Assembly (NCBI RefSeq): GCF_010586825.1
Contig: NZ_JAAAGB010000002.1
Span: 310,001-374,000 of the forward strand
Length of the DNA: 64,000 nucleotides
From: Draconibacterium mangrovi
GTDB taxonomy: Bacteria > Bacteroidota > Bacteroidia > Bacteroidales > Prolixibacteraceae
Reading direction: 5' to 3'
Position 1 is the stretch's first letter; each line of letters opens with the position of its first letter. The notes under the pieces are model-generated. The model was not told the DNA's origin. It saw nothing but the letters and a program-made list of their open reading frames with translations, and ran no database searches. Positions 18,616-29,257 of the stretch are shown in pieces. The translations under genes were made by a program, and so were the position numbers.

Positions 18616-18623
18616 TACTTTTG
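18616..18623 (+). promoter_or_regulatory. -7 promoter element for pta-ackA
   Basis: TACTTTTG matches TAnnTTTG and is followed by a leader of about 90 nt before the pta start at 18721. No ideal -33 TTTG is seen; TATTG at about 18586 is somewhat far. Confidence 0.45.
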
Positions 18624-18720
18624 CCAACTATTCAACGCAACCTGAACGATTCATCAAATAACCCAATGGTGTTCGTTATACAAGAAAATATTTAATATAC
18701 AGAGTTTTTAAAATTTTTGA

Positions 18721-20814
18721 ATGAAAACTGGAATTTATATCACAAACACCGAAAGCAACACAGGAAGATCGCTTGTTACGCTGGGTGTTTTAAAAGTGTT
18801 ACTTTCAAAAGTAACCAAGGTCGGATATTTCCGGCCAATCATTAACGATTATCCAAAGGGAGTTCACGATAATCATATCGAAACCATGATATCGTATTTT
18901 AACCTCGATATGGAGTATAAAGACGCATACGGCTTTACCATGTCGCAGGTAGTGAAATACAAAAATATGGGGCAGGAGGCACGTTTGATCGATCAGATTA
19001 TTGATCGTTACAAGCAGCTAAAAGAGAAGTTTGATGTGGTTGTGGTTGAAGGTTCTGATTTCGACAATAAGGGTGTTACTTTTGAGTTGGATCTGAATAT
19101 TGAGTTTGCCAAAAACCTTTCGATTCCGACCATTTTGGTTAGCTCGGCAAAAGATAGAAACATGGGTAGTGCCATTGCGAATATCGACCTGGCTATTAAA
19201 TCATTTGCCGAAAGAGATGTAGTGGTACAGTCGGTTGTTATGAACCGTGTTGAACCCGGAAATTGCGACATGATGCGCGAAGAGCTGAGCAAGGTAGTAC
19301 CTGCCGAAACTTCTATTGAGATCATTCCGGAAATTAAAAAACTGGGCAGCCCTACCATAAAAGAAATTAACGACGAATTGGGTGGTACTGTACTATTTGG
19401 CGAAAACCTGTTGTGCAAACAAGCCGACCGTTACGATGTTGGAGCAATGCAGTTACGCAATTATCTCGACAGGGTAGAGGAGAACAGCCTTATTATTACA
19501 CCGGGCGACCGCTCTGATATTATTCTGGCGGCGCTTCAGGCCAATGCGTCGGCAAATTATCCGGGCATTGCCGGTATTGTGGTTACCGGAGGTATTGCTC
19601 TCGAACCCCAAATTGTAAGGCTGATTGAAGGTTTACCAAATATTGTTCCTATTATTTTGGTTGACGATGTAACGTTTACTGCAGCCAAAAAAATATCGGA
19701 TGTAAAACCAAAATTGCACCCGGGATTACCACGTAAAATCGATTTAAGCATTTCTACCTTCGAAAAATATGTCGACACCGACTTCCTGATCGACAAATTC
19801 AGAAGTTTCAAAACCGATGTGGTAACACCGCATATGTTTCAGTATAACCTGGTGGCAAAAGCCAAATCGAAAAAACAACATATTGTTTTACCCGAAGGTA
19901 CCGACCCTCGTATTTTGCAGGCTGCTTCAAGTTTGGTTGATCAAGGGGTGGTTGATATTACTCTTTTGGGAAGACGCGATGAAATTATTACCAAAGCTAC
20001 CGAGATCGGTGTAAAAATCAATGGTAATATTAAAATCATCGATCCGGTAGAATCGGAGTATTACGAAGACTACTGGAAAACTTACCACGAACTGCGTAAA
20101 CACAAAAATATACCTGAAGATATGGCACGCGATGCCATGGCCGACGTTTCGTATTTCGGAACAATGATGGTTTACAAAGGGCATGCCGACGGTATGGTTT
20201 CAGGTGCCGCACATACTACAGCACACACCATTATTCCGGCACTACAGTTTGTAAAAACCAAGCCGGGCGTTAAAACCGTATCGTCTGTTTTCTTTATGTG
20301 TCTCGACGACCATGTTTCGGTAATGGGCGATTGCGCTGTAAACGTAAGTCCAACTGCCGAGCAGCTGGCTGAGATTGCAGTTACCTCGGCCGATTCGGCA
20401 ATTGCTTTCGGTATCGATCCAAAAGTGGCATTGTTGTCGTATTCGTCGGGTACATCAGGTTCAGGTGTTGAGGTTGATAAAGTTCGCAGTGCTACTGAGA
20501 TCGCTATTGCTGCACGTCCTGATCTGAAAATTGAAGGACCTATTCAATACGATGCTGCAGTTGATCCGAGTGTAGGGAAAAGCAAAATGCCTGATTCGCA
20601 AGTGGCAGGGCAGGCCAACGTGCTTATTTTCCCCGATTTGAACACCGGAAACAATACATACAAAGCCATCCAGCGCGAAACCGGAGCACTGGCGATTGGC
20701 CCTATGTTACAGGGATTGAATAAACCGGTTAACGACCTTAGCCGTGGTTGTACTGTCGACGATATTTTTAATACCGTTGTAATTACAGCTATTCAGGCTC
20801 AGGAAGGGTTTTAA
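18721..20814 (+). CDS. pta: Phosphate acetyltransferase
   Basis: The product (697 aa) converts acetyl-CoA and phosphate to acetyl phosphate and CoA. It is the long form: an N-terminal BioD-like P-loop domain (YITNTESNTGRSLVTLGV), a DRTGG domain in the middle (about 215-330), and the catalytic PTA domain from about 375 (HIVLPEGTDPRILQAA, then MVSGAAHTTAHTI and SYSSGTSGSG). The last stretch GPMLQGLNKPVNDLSRG is a PTA signature. It precedes ackA by 89 bp, and the two form the acetate overflow and ATP-forming pathway. Confidence 0.96.
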   Translation: MKTGIYITNTESNTGRSLVTLGVLKVLLSKVTKVGYFRPIINDYPKGVHDNHIETMISYFNLDMEYKDAYGFTMSQVVKYKNMGQEARLIDQIIDRYKQLKEKFDVVVVEGSDFDNKGVTFELDLNIEFAKNLSIPTILVSSAKDRNMGSAIANIDLAIKSFAERDVVVQSVVMNRVEPGNCDMMREELSKVVPAETSIEIIPEIKKLGSPTIKEINDELGGTVLFGENLLCKQADRYDVGAMQLRNYLDRVEENSLIITPGDRSDIILAALQANASANYPGIAGIVVTGGIALEPQIVRLIEGLPNIVPIILVDDVTFTAAKKISDVKPKLHPGLPRKIDLSISTFEKYVDTDFLIDKFRSFKTDVVTPHMFQYNLVAKAKSKKQHIVLPEGTDPRILQAASSLVDQGVVDITLLGRRDEIITKATEIGVKINGNIKIIDPVESEYYEDYWKTYHELRKHKNIPEDMARDAMADVSYFGTMMVYKGHADGMVSGAAHTTAHTIIPALQFVKTKPGVKTVSSVFFMCLDDHVSVMGDCAVNVSPTAEQLAEIAVTSADSAIAFGIDPKVALLSYSSGTSGSGVEVDKVRSATEIAIAARPDLKIEGPIQYDAAVDPSVGKSKMPDSQVAGQANVLIFPDLNTGNNTYKAIQRETGALAIGPMLQGLNKPVNDLSRGCTVDDIFNTVVITAIQAQEGF

Positions 20815-20903
20815 AAGTAAATTCATACTTTTTACGATAACAGGTTAACTGTCGCGAGAATGGTTGTACTGTTACCAAAAAACTTTAATTGATATAATTT
20901 AAA

Positions 20904-22100
20904 ATGAATATTTTAGTAATTAATGCAGGTAGCTCGTCAATTAAGTATCAGTTGATTGATATGAACACCGAGATGCCTTTGTCGAGTGGTATTGTAGAAC
21001 GGATCGGTCTGGAGATGGGACTGATCAAACACAAAACATTCCTTAACGGTTCGGAAGAAAAGACCGTTGAAGAATTCCCGATTCCCGATCATGGAGTTGG
21101 TTTAAAGCGAGTTGCTGAATTGCTTACTGACGAAAAAGTTGGTGTTATCAGCGATCCGTCAGAAATTCAGGCTGTTGGTCACCGTTTGGTACATGGTGGC
21201 GAAACTTTTACCAAAACGGTTGAGATTACCGATGAGGTAAAGGCCAAAGTAAAAGAATTGTTCCCATTGGCTCCACTACACAATCCGGCTAACCTGATTG
21301 GCGTGGAAGTGGCTGAAAAAGTATTTCCAAATGCAACACAGGTTGGTGTATTTGATACTGCTTTTCATCAAAGTATTCCGGAAAAAGCCTATCGTTATGC
21401 TATTCCGGAGAAATTTTACCGCGAATTGCGTATCCGTAAATATGGTTTCCACGGAACTTCGCACAAATTTGTTTCAGAAAAAGCAATTGAGTATTTAGGA
21501 AATCCTGATGCTAAGATTATTACCATTCACATTGGTAACGGCGCTTCAATGGCAGCTGTTAAAGGTGGTGCCTGTATTGATACCACCATGGGAATGGGAC
21601 CGTTAAGCGGACTTATCATGGGAACCCGATCGGGAGACATCGACCCTGCAATTATTTTCTACCTGGCGCAACAAAAAGGCTTTTCGGTTGAAGAGATTTC
21701 AGATCTTTTAAACAAAGAAAGTGGAATGAAAGGGTTAACCGAACTTACCGATATGCGTGATATTGAAAAATGTCAGAGAGAAGGCAACCCGGTTGCAATT
21801 TTGGCATTGGAAATGTATGCCTACCGGATTAAGCAATATATTGGAAGCTATACCGCCGCAATGAATGGTGTTGATGCCATTGTATTTACAGCCGGGGTAG
21901 GGGAAAACAAAACTACGGTTCGCGAGATGGTTTGCGAGGATATGGATTACCTTGGAATTACCTGGGACGAAGAAAAAGATAAGAACCGCAAAGGTGATGT
22001 TCACGAAATTAACGTGGACGGCGCAAAAGTTAAAGTTCTTATTATTCCTACCAACGAAGAGTTGGAGATTGCAAAACAATCGTTGGCACTTGTAAAATAA
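20904..22100 (+). CDS. ackA: Acetate kinase
   Basis: The product (398 aa) makes ATP and acetate from acetyl phosphate. It has the ASKHA-fold phosphate loop NAGSSSIKYQL at the N terminus, the HRLVHGGE motif, the catalytic region VFDTAFHQSIP, RKYGFHGTSH, and the adenosine motif FTAGVGEN. Its length is normal. It follows pta and ends at a strong terminator. Confidence 0.97.
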   Translation: MNILVINAGSSSIKYQLIDMNTEMPLSSGIVERIGLEMGLIKHKTFLNGSEEKTVEEFPIPDHGVGLKRVAELLTDEKVGVISDPSEIQAVGHRLVHGGETFTKTVEITDEVKAKVKELFPLAPLHNPANLIGVEVAEKVFPNATQVGVFDTAFHQSIPEKAYRYAIPEKFYRELRIRKYGFHGTSHKFVSEKAIEYLGNPDAKIITIHIGNGASMAAVKGGACIDTTMGMGPLSGLIMGTRSGDIDPAIIFYLAQQKGFSVEEISDLLNKESGMKGLTELTDMRDIEKCQREGNPVAILALEMYAYRIKQYIGSYTAAMNGVDAIVFTAGVGENKTTVREMVCEDMDYLGITWDEEKDKNRKGDVHEINVDGAKVKVLIIPTNEELEIAKQSLALVK

Positions 22101-22120
22101 AGTGTTAAAAGACAATATTG

Positions 22121-22153
22121 AAAAGGCGTATCCGGTTTTGGATGCGCCTTTTT
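22121..22153. terminator. Bidirectional terminator between ackA and the hybrid kinase gene
   Basis: A 13-bp stem (AAAAGGCGTATCC at 22121-22133, GGATGCGCCTTTT at 22140-22152; one T-G pair) with A-runs and T-runs on its sides serves both convergent genes. Confidence 0.8.
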
Positions 22154-22171
22154 AGTATGTTGTTTCCCAAC

Positions 22172-25100
22172 TTAAAAATCGTTCAGAAACAGTGCGTTGA
22201 TTGTTTCAATCAATAGTTTCCTGTTAATTGGTTTTGAAACAAAATCATCGCAACCGGCGGCCCGTGCCTTTTCTATGTCCTCTGTTTGTGCAAATGCCGA
22301 TTGAGCGATTATCTTCACTGATGTGTTGAACTCTCTTATCATTTTTGTTGCTGTATACCCATCAATTACCGGCATTTTAATATCCATCAAAATCAGGTTA
22401 AGGTCAGGGGTATTTCGGGCCATCTCAACTGCTTTTTTTCCGTTATTGGCAACCAGTATTTCCGACGCAAGATCACGAACCAAAAGTTTTAGCAATTCTA
22501 TCGATATAGTATCATCTTCAGCAATCAATATTTTTAATTTATTCTCCAGTAAATCTTTGACAATCACCTGCAAATCAGAAGTTGTAGTTTGTTGCGAATT
22601 GATTGTGGCCTGCAGAGGCAGCGAAACATAAACGGTAGTTCCTTTGCCAACTTCCGATTCAAGGTTTATTGTTCCGTTTAACATTTCGGTGTACGATTTT
22701 GTAATGGAAAGGCCCAGCCCCGAACCTTCGAAAACCCGTGAGTCCGCAATGTCGGCCTGCACAAAACGTTCGAAAATGGCTTCTTGTCTTTTCTGTGGTA
22801 TTCCAACGCCGGTATCTTTTACAAAAAAGTTTATGTGGCTGTTGGTGGTGGTATAGCCAAACTCAACAGTACCAGATGCTGTGAACTTGTATGCATTCCT
22901 AATCAGGTTGGTAAGAATTGAATTGAGTTTGTCGGGATCGGTGTGTAACAGCATTACCGGATTACCATTGTTTTCGTTAACTTTAAAAGTAATGCCTTTC
23001 TGTTTCATCGGCTGCTCAAAGAAAATGTACAGTTCTTTTATCAATGCCGGTAGGTTAATGTCCTGCATGTGTGCAATAACCATTCCCGACTCAATTTTAG
23101 AAATATCGATAATGTCGTTGATGGTAGTAAGCATTCTTTCTCCACTGTTTTGAATTACATCGATAAATTCTGTGCGTTGTTGAAGAGATAATTCATTATC
23201 TCTCAGCAATTCTGTAAATCCTAAAATACCATTCATCGGTGTTCTGATTTCGTGACTCATATTGGCCAGGAAAGAGGATTTTAACTTATCGCTTTGTTCG
23301 GCATTTTCTTTGGCCCGTACCAGTTCTTTTTCAATTTCTTTTTGTTCGGTAATATCTCTGAATTCTACAACACGAACTATTTTATTGTTGTAGGGAATCA
23401 TTTTACCCTGAATGCGAAGTGGGTAAGTTTGCCCGTTTTTACGGAGTCCAACGGATTCATAAGGTTTTGTATATTGTTCCTGAATATGTTTCTTTACCAG
23501 GTCGCGTTGATCTTCTGCAATTAAAAGCAGCCCGTCCATACCTATCAGCTCTTCGTGCGAATAGCAGGTAATTATTGATAATCCGTGGTTACAATCCAAA
23601 ATTTGTCCTTTGTCGTGTATGGCTATTCCTCCGAACGAAGCATTGTGCAGAGCTTTAAAACGAGCTTCGTTCTGTTCTGCTTTTTCTTTGGCGCGTTGCA
23701 GTTCTTTTAAGGTTTGTTTCTTTTCGGTAATATCTTCGCGAACAGCTATAAACTGGGTAATTTCTCCCTGGTTGTTAAAAATAGGAGAAATAACGGCTTG
23801 TACCCAATACAGCTCTCCGTTGTTTTTCTTGTTGCGGATTTCTCCATGCCATATTTTACCTGAATTAATGGTTTGCCAAAGGTGTTTGAAGAATTCTTCC
23901 GAATGGTATTCTGAATTCAGGAGACGTGGATTTTTTCCAACTATCTCCGCATTTTTATAGCCGGTTAAGTTTTCAAAAAAAGGATTTACGTATTCGATTC
24001 GCCCATGTTTATCTGTAATAAGAATGCTAACCGGGCTCGCTTCAATAGCCTTTGAAAATAGTTCGTTGGCTATTTCGAGCTTTTTACGCGTGGTGATGTC
24101 ACTAATAAAACCTTCAAGATGAAAGTTGTTATGTTCGTTGATTGCTTTTCCGCGTTCCCAAACCCATTTTAATTGGTTTTGTTTGGTGTAAATACGGTAT
24201 TCCACCTCAAACGATTCGTCTTTATCTATGGCTTCCTGAATCGTATTTCTTATGCGTTCTTTGTCATCGGGATGGATGAGGCTTTCGTATGTTACCGTTT
24301 GTTCTGCTGTTAGCTCTTCGGGGCTGTAGCCAAAAAGTTGAGAACTTCCCCGGCTTACAAAATTCAAGGTCCAGTCTGCATTATTTTGGCAGTTATAGGC
24401 CACCCCTGGAAGGTTGTCGAGAATGCGGTTTAACTTTTCGTGGCCTTCTTTTATTTCTTCCTGTAGCTGATAACGTTCTGAAATATCGCGTACAGCAGCA
24501 ATTCGCACTTTTTTGCCTTTGTATTGAATTTCGCGTGCCTCAATTTCAACATGTCTATAGGTACCATCTTTTTTAAAGGCCTTAAGAACATAAGGTTTTA
24601 CGACTTCGCTATTTATCCTACTGTATATTTTATCATGGTCTTTTAAGTCAATAAACTGTGCAAGTAGGTTTTTGCCAATTATTTCTTCGCGCGAGTAGCC
24701 TGTAATGTTAAGCAGTGTATCATTGACGTCAAGAATAACACCGTTATCGTGTATAATTATTCCTTCAAATGCCGAATCCGAAAGGAAACGAAAATATTCT
24801 TCACTTTCCTTTATTTGCTCCAGTGATTTTTTTAACTCGGAATTATCATGGAGGATCACCATAATTGCCGGCTTATTATCATAAACCGTATGGCTAATCG
24901 TGACTTCAACAGAGAATGTTTCGCCCGATTTTGTTACAGCTGCCGAATCATAATGTGTTTGCGATGATTTTCCGGTAATAAAATCAGTATACAATTTTAT
25001 TACCAGTTCGCGCTCTGTGGGGGCAACCATTGTAATAAATGGGTTTTCGAGTATTTCTTTCTCTGTGTAGCCGGTTAGCCTGCAAAGCGACTGGTTAACA

Positions 25101-25705
25101 AACTTGGTTATCTCGTCCTGAATGATAAGAACACCGTCGTTTAAGGAATCTACCAAATTTTTATAGCGGAGTTCGTTGGCTTTTAATTCGTTGTGCTGTT
25201 TGAATTTTGTTAATGCAAAAGCCAGACCTTGTGCCAGATCATCCAATCCAATTTCTTCAACCGGCTGTTTGCTATCCTCTGCAGGGATAGCTACGCATAA
25301 AACACCTAATGTTTGTTTTTCATCTTTTATTTGTGCAAGAAATGGTGTCCATCCCGTAGTGTCAAGGTCTATCAGTAACTCGCCGGGTAACCCGGAATGT
25401 ACGGTTTCCGGTGTATTAGAAAGTGTTTGCCAAAGGTGATCGGGAAAGCCCTTTGATGTAGCCTGGTTCCTGATATTGTTGATAACGGAAATAGCGCCTG
25501 CTCCCGTAAAGAATTTTGTATTTCTCTTCTCATCAAAAAGGGTGATCCACGCAAAATAATATCCACGAGTATCAACTAAAATTTCACAGGTTTTTTCCAA
25601 TATGGTTTCCGAATCTTTACCGGAAATGATTAAATGCTGAATTTTTCGTATGGCGGTGATTATGGTTTGGAGGTGTGCAATTTTTTGATCGGCCTGATTT
25701 GTCAT
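22172..25705 (-). CDS. Cytoplasmic multi-PAS hybrid histidine kinase/response regulator
   Basis: The product (1177 aa) has no membrane helix. In order: a GAF-like domain (about 15-175), five PAS domains (about 180-300, 300-420, 425-545, 548-670, 680-795; each ends near an ITE- or ISE-type PAC word such as REDITEKKQ), HisKA with SFLANMSHEIRTPMNG, an HATPase domain (NLIRNAYKFT, DTGVGIP, GSGLGLSI), and a C-terminal receiver with the acceptor Asp in LILMDIKMPVIDG. It probably integrates soluble cues; no output regulator is adjacent. It stands alone between terminators. PAS boundaries are approximate. Confidence 0.92.
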   Translation of the reverse strand: MTNQADQKIAHLQTIITAIRKIQHLIISGKDSETILEKTCEILVDTRGYYFAWITLFDEKRNTKFFTGAGAISVINNIRNQATSKGFPDHLWQTLSNTPETVHSGLPGELLIDLDTTGWTPFLAQIKDEKQTLGVLCVAIPAEDSKQPVEEIGLDDLAQGLAFALTKFKQHNELKANELRYKNLVDSLNDGVLIIQDEITKFVNQSLCRLTGYTEKEILENPFITMVAPTERELVIKLYTDFITGKSSQTHYDSAAVTKSGETFSVEVTISHTVYDNKPAIMVILHDNSELKKSLEQIKESEEYFRFLSDSAFEGIIIHDNGVILDVNDTLLNITGYSREEIIGKNLLAQFIDLKDHDKIYSRINSEVVKPYVLKAFKKDGTYRHVEIEAREIQYKGKKVRIAAVRDISERYQLQEEIKEGHEKLNRILDNLPGVAYNCQNNADWTLNFVSRGSSQLFGYSPEELTAEQTVTYESLIHPDDKERIRNTIQEAIDKDESFEVEYRIYTKQNQLKWVWERGKAINEHNNFHLEGFISDITTRKKLEIANELFSKAIEASPVSILITDKHGRIEYVNPFFENLTGYKNAEIVGKNPRLLNSEYHSEEFFKHLWQTINSGKIWHGEIRNKKNNGELYWVQAVISPIFNNQGEITQFIAVREDITEKKQTLKELQRAKEKAEQNEARFKALHNASFGGIAIHDKGQILDCNHGLSIITCYSHEELIGMDGLLLIAEDQRDLVKKHIQEQYTKPYESVGLRKNGQTYPLRIQGKMIPYNNKIVRVVEFRDITEQKEIEKELVRAKENAEQSDKLKSSFLANMSHEIRTPMNGILGFTELLRDNELSLQQRTEFIDVIQNSGERMLTTINDIIDISKIESGMVIAHMQDINLPALIKELYIFFEQPMKQKGITFKVNENNGNPVMLLHTDPDKLNSILTNLIRNAYKFTASGTVEFGYTTTNSHINFFVKDTGVGIPQKRQEAIFERFVQADIADSRVFEGSGLGLSITKSYTEMLNGTINLESEVGKGTTVYVSLPLQATINSQQTTTSDLQVIVKDLLENKLKILIAEDDTISIELLKLLVRDLASEILVANNGKKAVEMARNTPDLNLILMDIKMPVIDGYTATKMIREFNTSVKIIAQSAFAQTEDIEKARAAGCDDFVSKPINRKLLIETINALFLNDF

Positions 25706-25817
25706 CCCTTATTTTCTATGGTTACACTTGAAATGAGCATAATTCCATTCACCTTAATGTGCTAATATAGTAAAATTGAGGAACACTTTCTTATATAAAA
25801 AATCATGAGGATACAAA

Positions 25818-25846
25818 AAAAGGTGCATCGTAAAGATGCACCTTTT
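25818..25846. terminator. Bidirectional terminator downstream of transketolase
   Basis: A perfect 12-bp stem (AAAAGGTGCATC at 25818-25829, GATGCACCTTTT at 25835-25846) with a 5-nt loop and an A-run on the left, which gives a T-run on the minus strand after tkt. Confidence 0.85.
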
Positions 25847-25866
25847 GATTTATAAGGTTATTGTTC

Positions 25867-27882
25867 TTATGCCAATAATTCTTTTACCTGGTTGTATACA
25901 TTTTCGCCAGTATAACCCAGTTTTACATCCAATACTCCGGCCGGAGCAGAGAATCCAAATGATGCAAGACCAAATACTTTTCCGTCCATTCCAACCAAAC
26001 CTTCAAGTGTTACAGGCAATCCGGCTGTTAAACCAAATTTAACAACGCCCGCAGGAAGAACTTCTTTCTGGTATTCGGCACTTTGTGTGCGGAACAAACC
26101 TTCAGAAGGAACAGAAACGATACGGCTTTTAACACCGTCTTTGGCCAATAACTCGGCACCGGCAACCAAGGTACTTACTTCCGATCCGCTTGCAAGCAGA
26201 ATTACATCAGGTGTACCTTCGCAATCCTGAAGGATGTACGCACCTTTTGTAGCTCCCTGTGCTGTTTCGTAAGTAGTAACATCTTTAATTCCCTGGCGCG
26301 ATAAAATAAGCGCTGTTGGAGTATCGGTATTTTCCATTGCCATTTTCCATGCAACAGTAGTTTCGTTACCATCGGCCGGACGCAATACCAACATTGAGTT
26401 TTTGTGGCTGTGGTTTTGCAATTTTTCCAACAAGCGAATCTGCGCTTCCTGCTCAACAGGTTGGTGAGTAGGACCATCTTCTCCCACACGGAATGCATCG
26501 TGTGTCCATATGTATTTAACCGGTAGCTCTTGCAGTGCAGCAAGACGCGCCGCCGGTTTTTGGTAATCGCTGAATACGAAGAAAGTACCACTTGCCGGAA
26601 TCACTCCACCGTGCAATGCCATACCGTTCATAATTACGGCCATTGTAAGCTCGCAAACACCTGCCTGCAGGAATTTACCGCTAAAATCGCCTTTTTTAAA
26701 CGATGTTGTATATTTTAGGAAACCGTCGGTTTTATCCGAGTTTGAAAGGTCAGCAGACGACACGATCATGTTTTCAACCTCCTTGGCAAATACTGAAAGA
26801 ACAGTTGCAGAAGCACCACGTGTTGCGATACCTGCTTTTTGTTCAATTTTGCTGTAATCGATTTCCGGAACTTCGTTTGAGAAGAAAGCTTTTAGTTTTG
26901 CTGCCAATTCAGGATTTGCAGCTTCCCATTTTGCTTGTTCAGCCTTTTTTGCTGCTGCAGCTTCAATCAATGCTGCTTTACGTTTTTCGTAGTATTCTTT
27001 TACATCATCGAAAATTACGAATGGATTTTCAGGATCTCCACCCAAATTCTCGATTGTTTTTGCAAATGAAGCACCGGCACCCGATAATGGCTGACCGTGA
27101 GTTGAACACTGACGCTCGAAGTTTGTACCATCTTCGGTAATGGCACCTTTACCCATAATTGTTTTACCAATAATAAGGGTTGGTTTTTCAGTTTCTGCCT
27201 GTGCATCTTTTAATGCTTTGCGAATGGCATCAGGATCGTTACCAACAATAGTTAAAACGTTCCAGCCCCAGGCTTTATATTTCATTTCAGTGTCTTCAGT
27301 AGTCACCTCGTCGGTTTCTGTCGACAGCTGAATGTCGTTTGAATCGTAGAACATGATCAGGTTGCTCAATCCCAGGTGACCGGCAATTCTACCCGCACCC
27401 TGCGAAATCTCTTCCTGAATACCACCATCAGAGATGAAAGTATATGTTTTGTGCGCCATCCACTCGCCAAAACGAGCTACTAAAAAGCGCTCGGCAATGG
27501 CTGCACCAACTGCCATAACATGGCCTTGTCCGAGTGGACCTGATGTATTTTCTACACCACGCTCAACGTCAACTTCGGGGTGTCCCGGAGTTACGCTTCC
27601 CCACTGACGGAAATTGGCAACATCTTCCATGCTGTAAAAACCTGCCAATGATAAAATTCCGTAAAGCATTGGAGACATATGGCCCGGATCGAGGAAAAAA
27701 CGGTCGCGGTTTGCCCATGTCATGTCCGATGGATCGTAATTAAGGAATTCAGAATAAAGGATGTTTACAAAATCTGCTCCGCCCATAGCTCCGCCTGGGT
27801 GGCCCGAATTTGCTTTTTCAACCATTGCGGCAGCCAGAATGCGAACATTATCAGCTGCTTTAACTTCAATACTTTTACTCAT
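25867..27882 (-). CDS. tkt: Transketolase
   Basis: The product (671 aa) is a full-length, single-chain thiamine diphosphate enzyme of the non-oxidative pentose phosphate pathway. Signatures are KANSGHPGGAMGGAD near the N-terminus, GPLGQGHVMAVGAA, the diphosphate-binding FISDGGIQEEISQGAGR, and in the pyrimidine domain THDAFRVGEDGPTHQPVEQ. The C-terminal domain contains LLASGSEVSTLVAGAELL. Some Bacteroidota split the enzyme into two genes; here it is one. A -7-like TATTTTTG lies at 27928-27935 on the minus strand. Confidence 0.96.
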   Translation of the reverse strand: MSKSIEVKAADNVRILAAAMVEKANSGHPGGAMGGADFVNILYSEFLNYDPSDMTWANRDRFFLDPGHMSPMLYGILSLAGFYSMEDVANFRQWGSVTPGHPEVDVERGVENTSGPLGQGHVMAVGAAIAERFLVARFGEWMAHKTYTFISDGGIQEEISQGAGRIAGHLGLSNLIMFYDSNDIQLSTETDEVTTEDTEMKYKAWGWNVLTIVGNDPDAIRKALKDAQAETEKPTLIIGKTIMGKGAITEDGTNFERQCSTHGQPLSGAGASFAKTIENLGGDPENPFVIFDDVKEYYEKRKAALIEAAAAKKAEQAKWEAANPELAAKLKAFFSNEVPEIDYSKIEQKAGIATRGASATVLSVFAKEVENMIVSSADLSNSDKTDGFLKYTTSFKKGDFSGKFLQAGVCELTMAVIMNGMALHGGVIPASGTFFVFSDYQKPAARLAALQELPVKYIWTHDAFRVGEDGPTHQPVEQEAQIRLLEKLQNHSHKNSMLVLRPADGNETTVAWKMAMENTDTPTALILSRQGIKDVTTYETAQGATKGAYILQDCEGTPDVILLASGSEVSTLVAGAELLAKDGVKSRIVSVPSEGLFRTQSAEYQKEVLPAGVVKFGLTAGLPVTLEGLVGMDGKVFGLASFGFSAPAGVLDVKLGYTGENVYNQVKELLA

Positions 27883-28020
27883 TTTTTTGTACTTTTTTTC
27901 AATTTACTTTAGGCAGGACAGGAACGCCAAAAATAGTAAAAAAGAGGGACTTGGAAAGCGGGTTTGCTTGTTATTAATAATAATTTAGCAATGAGCTCGA
28001 TGCAGTTGCAGGCATAAAAA

Positions 28021-28054
28021 AAAGGAGAACCAGATATAAACCTGATTCTCCTTT
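28021..28054 (-). terminator. Terminator downstream of serA
   Basis: AAAGGAGAACCAG (28021-28033) pairs with CTGATTCTCCTTT (28042-28054), with one mismatch. The A-run before it becomes a T-run on the minus strand. Confidence 0.75.
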
Positions 28055-28084
28055 TTGTGAAATATTTCTTTAAACTGTTACGCG

Positions 28085-29257
28085 TTATGAATTAATCAAA
28101 CGAACCATAAAGATGCCATCGATAGCTAACAGTTTTTCTTTTACGCTGTCGTTAATTTTCTCAGCGTCAACATCGATAATGTTATAAGCAATATCGTCGC
28201 GTTTTTTGTTCAGCATATTATCGATGTTCAATCCTTCGGCAGCCAAAACAGTTGAAATCTGGCTTACCATATTCGGAACATTGCGGTTTGCAATTAGAAT
28301 ACGGCTTCCACCGTTGCGCTCCAGTTCGGCAGCAGGGAAATTCACCGAGTTTTTAATGTTACCGTTCTCCAGGTAGTCGCGCATTTGTTCAACGGCCATA
28401 ATGGCGCAGTTGGTTTCCGATTCTTTTGTTGAAGCACCCAGGTGAGGAATCGAAATTACGTTCTCCAGTTTCAGGCATTCTTCATCAGGGAAATCGGTAA
28501 TGTATTTGGCTACTTTACCCGACTCGATAGCCACTTTTAAATCGGCGTGATCGACCAGACCTCCACGTGCAAAGTTCAGAATTTTAACGCCATCTTTCAT
28601 CATGGCAAATTTGTCTTTGTTAATGTAGCCTTTTGTATCAGGTAATAACGGTATGTTGATGGTAATAAAATCGGCTTGTTGCAACAACACCTGTATACCT
28701 TCAACCACTTTTACTTCGCGGCTCAGTTTCAGTGCGTGTTTTACCGACATGTATGGATCGTAACCAATTACGTTCATACGCAGTGCCGATGCGGCATTTG
28801 CTGCCAAAACACCAATAGCTCCCAAACCAATTACGGCCAGTGTTTTACCTTTAATTTCTTCCCCTGCAAAGTTCTTTTTACCTTGTTCTACTAACGACGG
28901 AACAGCATCGCCCTGTCCGATTAATGTTTTTGCCCAGTTAGCAGCGCCAATATAATCGCGCGATGCCATAAGCATTCCGGCAATTACAGCCTCTTTTACT
29001 CCGTTGGCATTAGCTCCCGGCGTATTAAAAACTACGATACCTTTCTCGGTGCATTTCTCGATTGGAATATTATTCACACCTGCGCCAGCTCTTGCAACAG
29101 CTTTTACCGACGAAGGAATTTCAATATCATGCATTTTAAAACTGCGCAAAACAATAGCATCCGGATTTGGAAGCTCGCTTGCAATCTCATAGTTGTCAAG
29201 TGGGAATAGTTTCAGACCATCGGGGTCAATCTTATTCAGAGTTTGAATTTTAAACAT
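28085..29257 (-). CDS. serA: D-3-phosphoglycerate dehydrogenase
   Basis: The product (390 aa) carries out the first step of serine synthesis, oxidising 3-phosphoglycerate with NAD. It has the NAD motif VIGLGAIGVLAANAA, the D-2-hydroxyacid dehydrogenase words INIPLLPDTKGYINK and ILNFARGGLVDHADL, and the catalytic His in IPHLGASTKESE. The C-terminal 75 residues form an ACT-like regulatory domain (NMVSQISTVLAAEGLNID), so serine feedback is possible. serC is not adjacent. It has its own terminator. Confidence 0.93.
   Translation of the reverse strand: MFKIQTLNKIDPDGLKLFPLDNYEIASELPNPDAIVLRSFKMHDIEIPSSVKAVARAGAGVNNIPIEKCTEKGIVVFNTPGANANGVKEAVIAGMLMASRDYIGAANWAKTLIGQGDAVPSLVEQGKKNFAGEEIKGKTLAVIGLGAIGVLAANAASALRMNVIGYDPYMSVKHALKLSREVKVVEGIQVLLQQADFITINIPLLPDTKGYINKDKFAMMKDGVKILNFARGGLVDHADLKVAIESGKVAKYITDFPDEECLKLENVISIPHLGASTKESETNCAIMAVEQMRDYLENGNIKNSVNFPAAELERNGGSRILIANRNVPNMVSQISTVLAAEGLNIDNMLNKKRDDIAYNIIDVDAEKINDSVKEKLLAIDGIFMVRLINS

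Noticed and set aside
22172-25705. Membrane sensor role for the multi-PAS kinase
   Set aside because: No signal peptide or hydrophobic helix is present in the 1177 residues.
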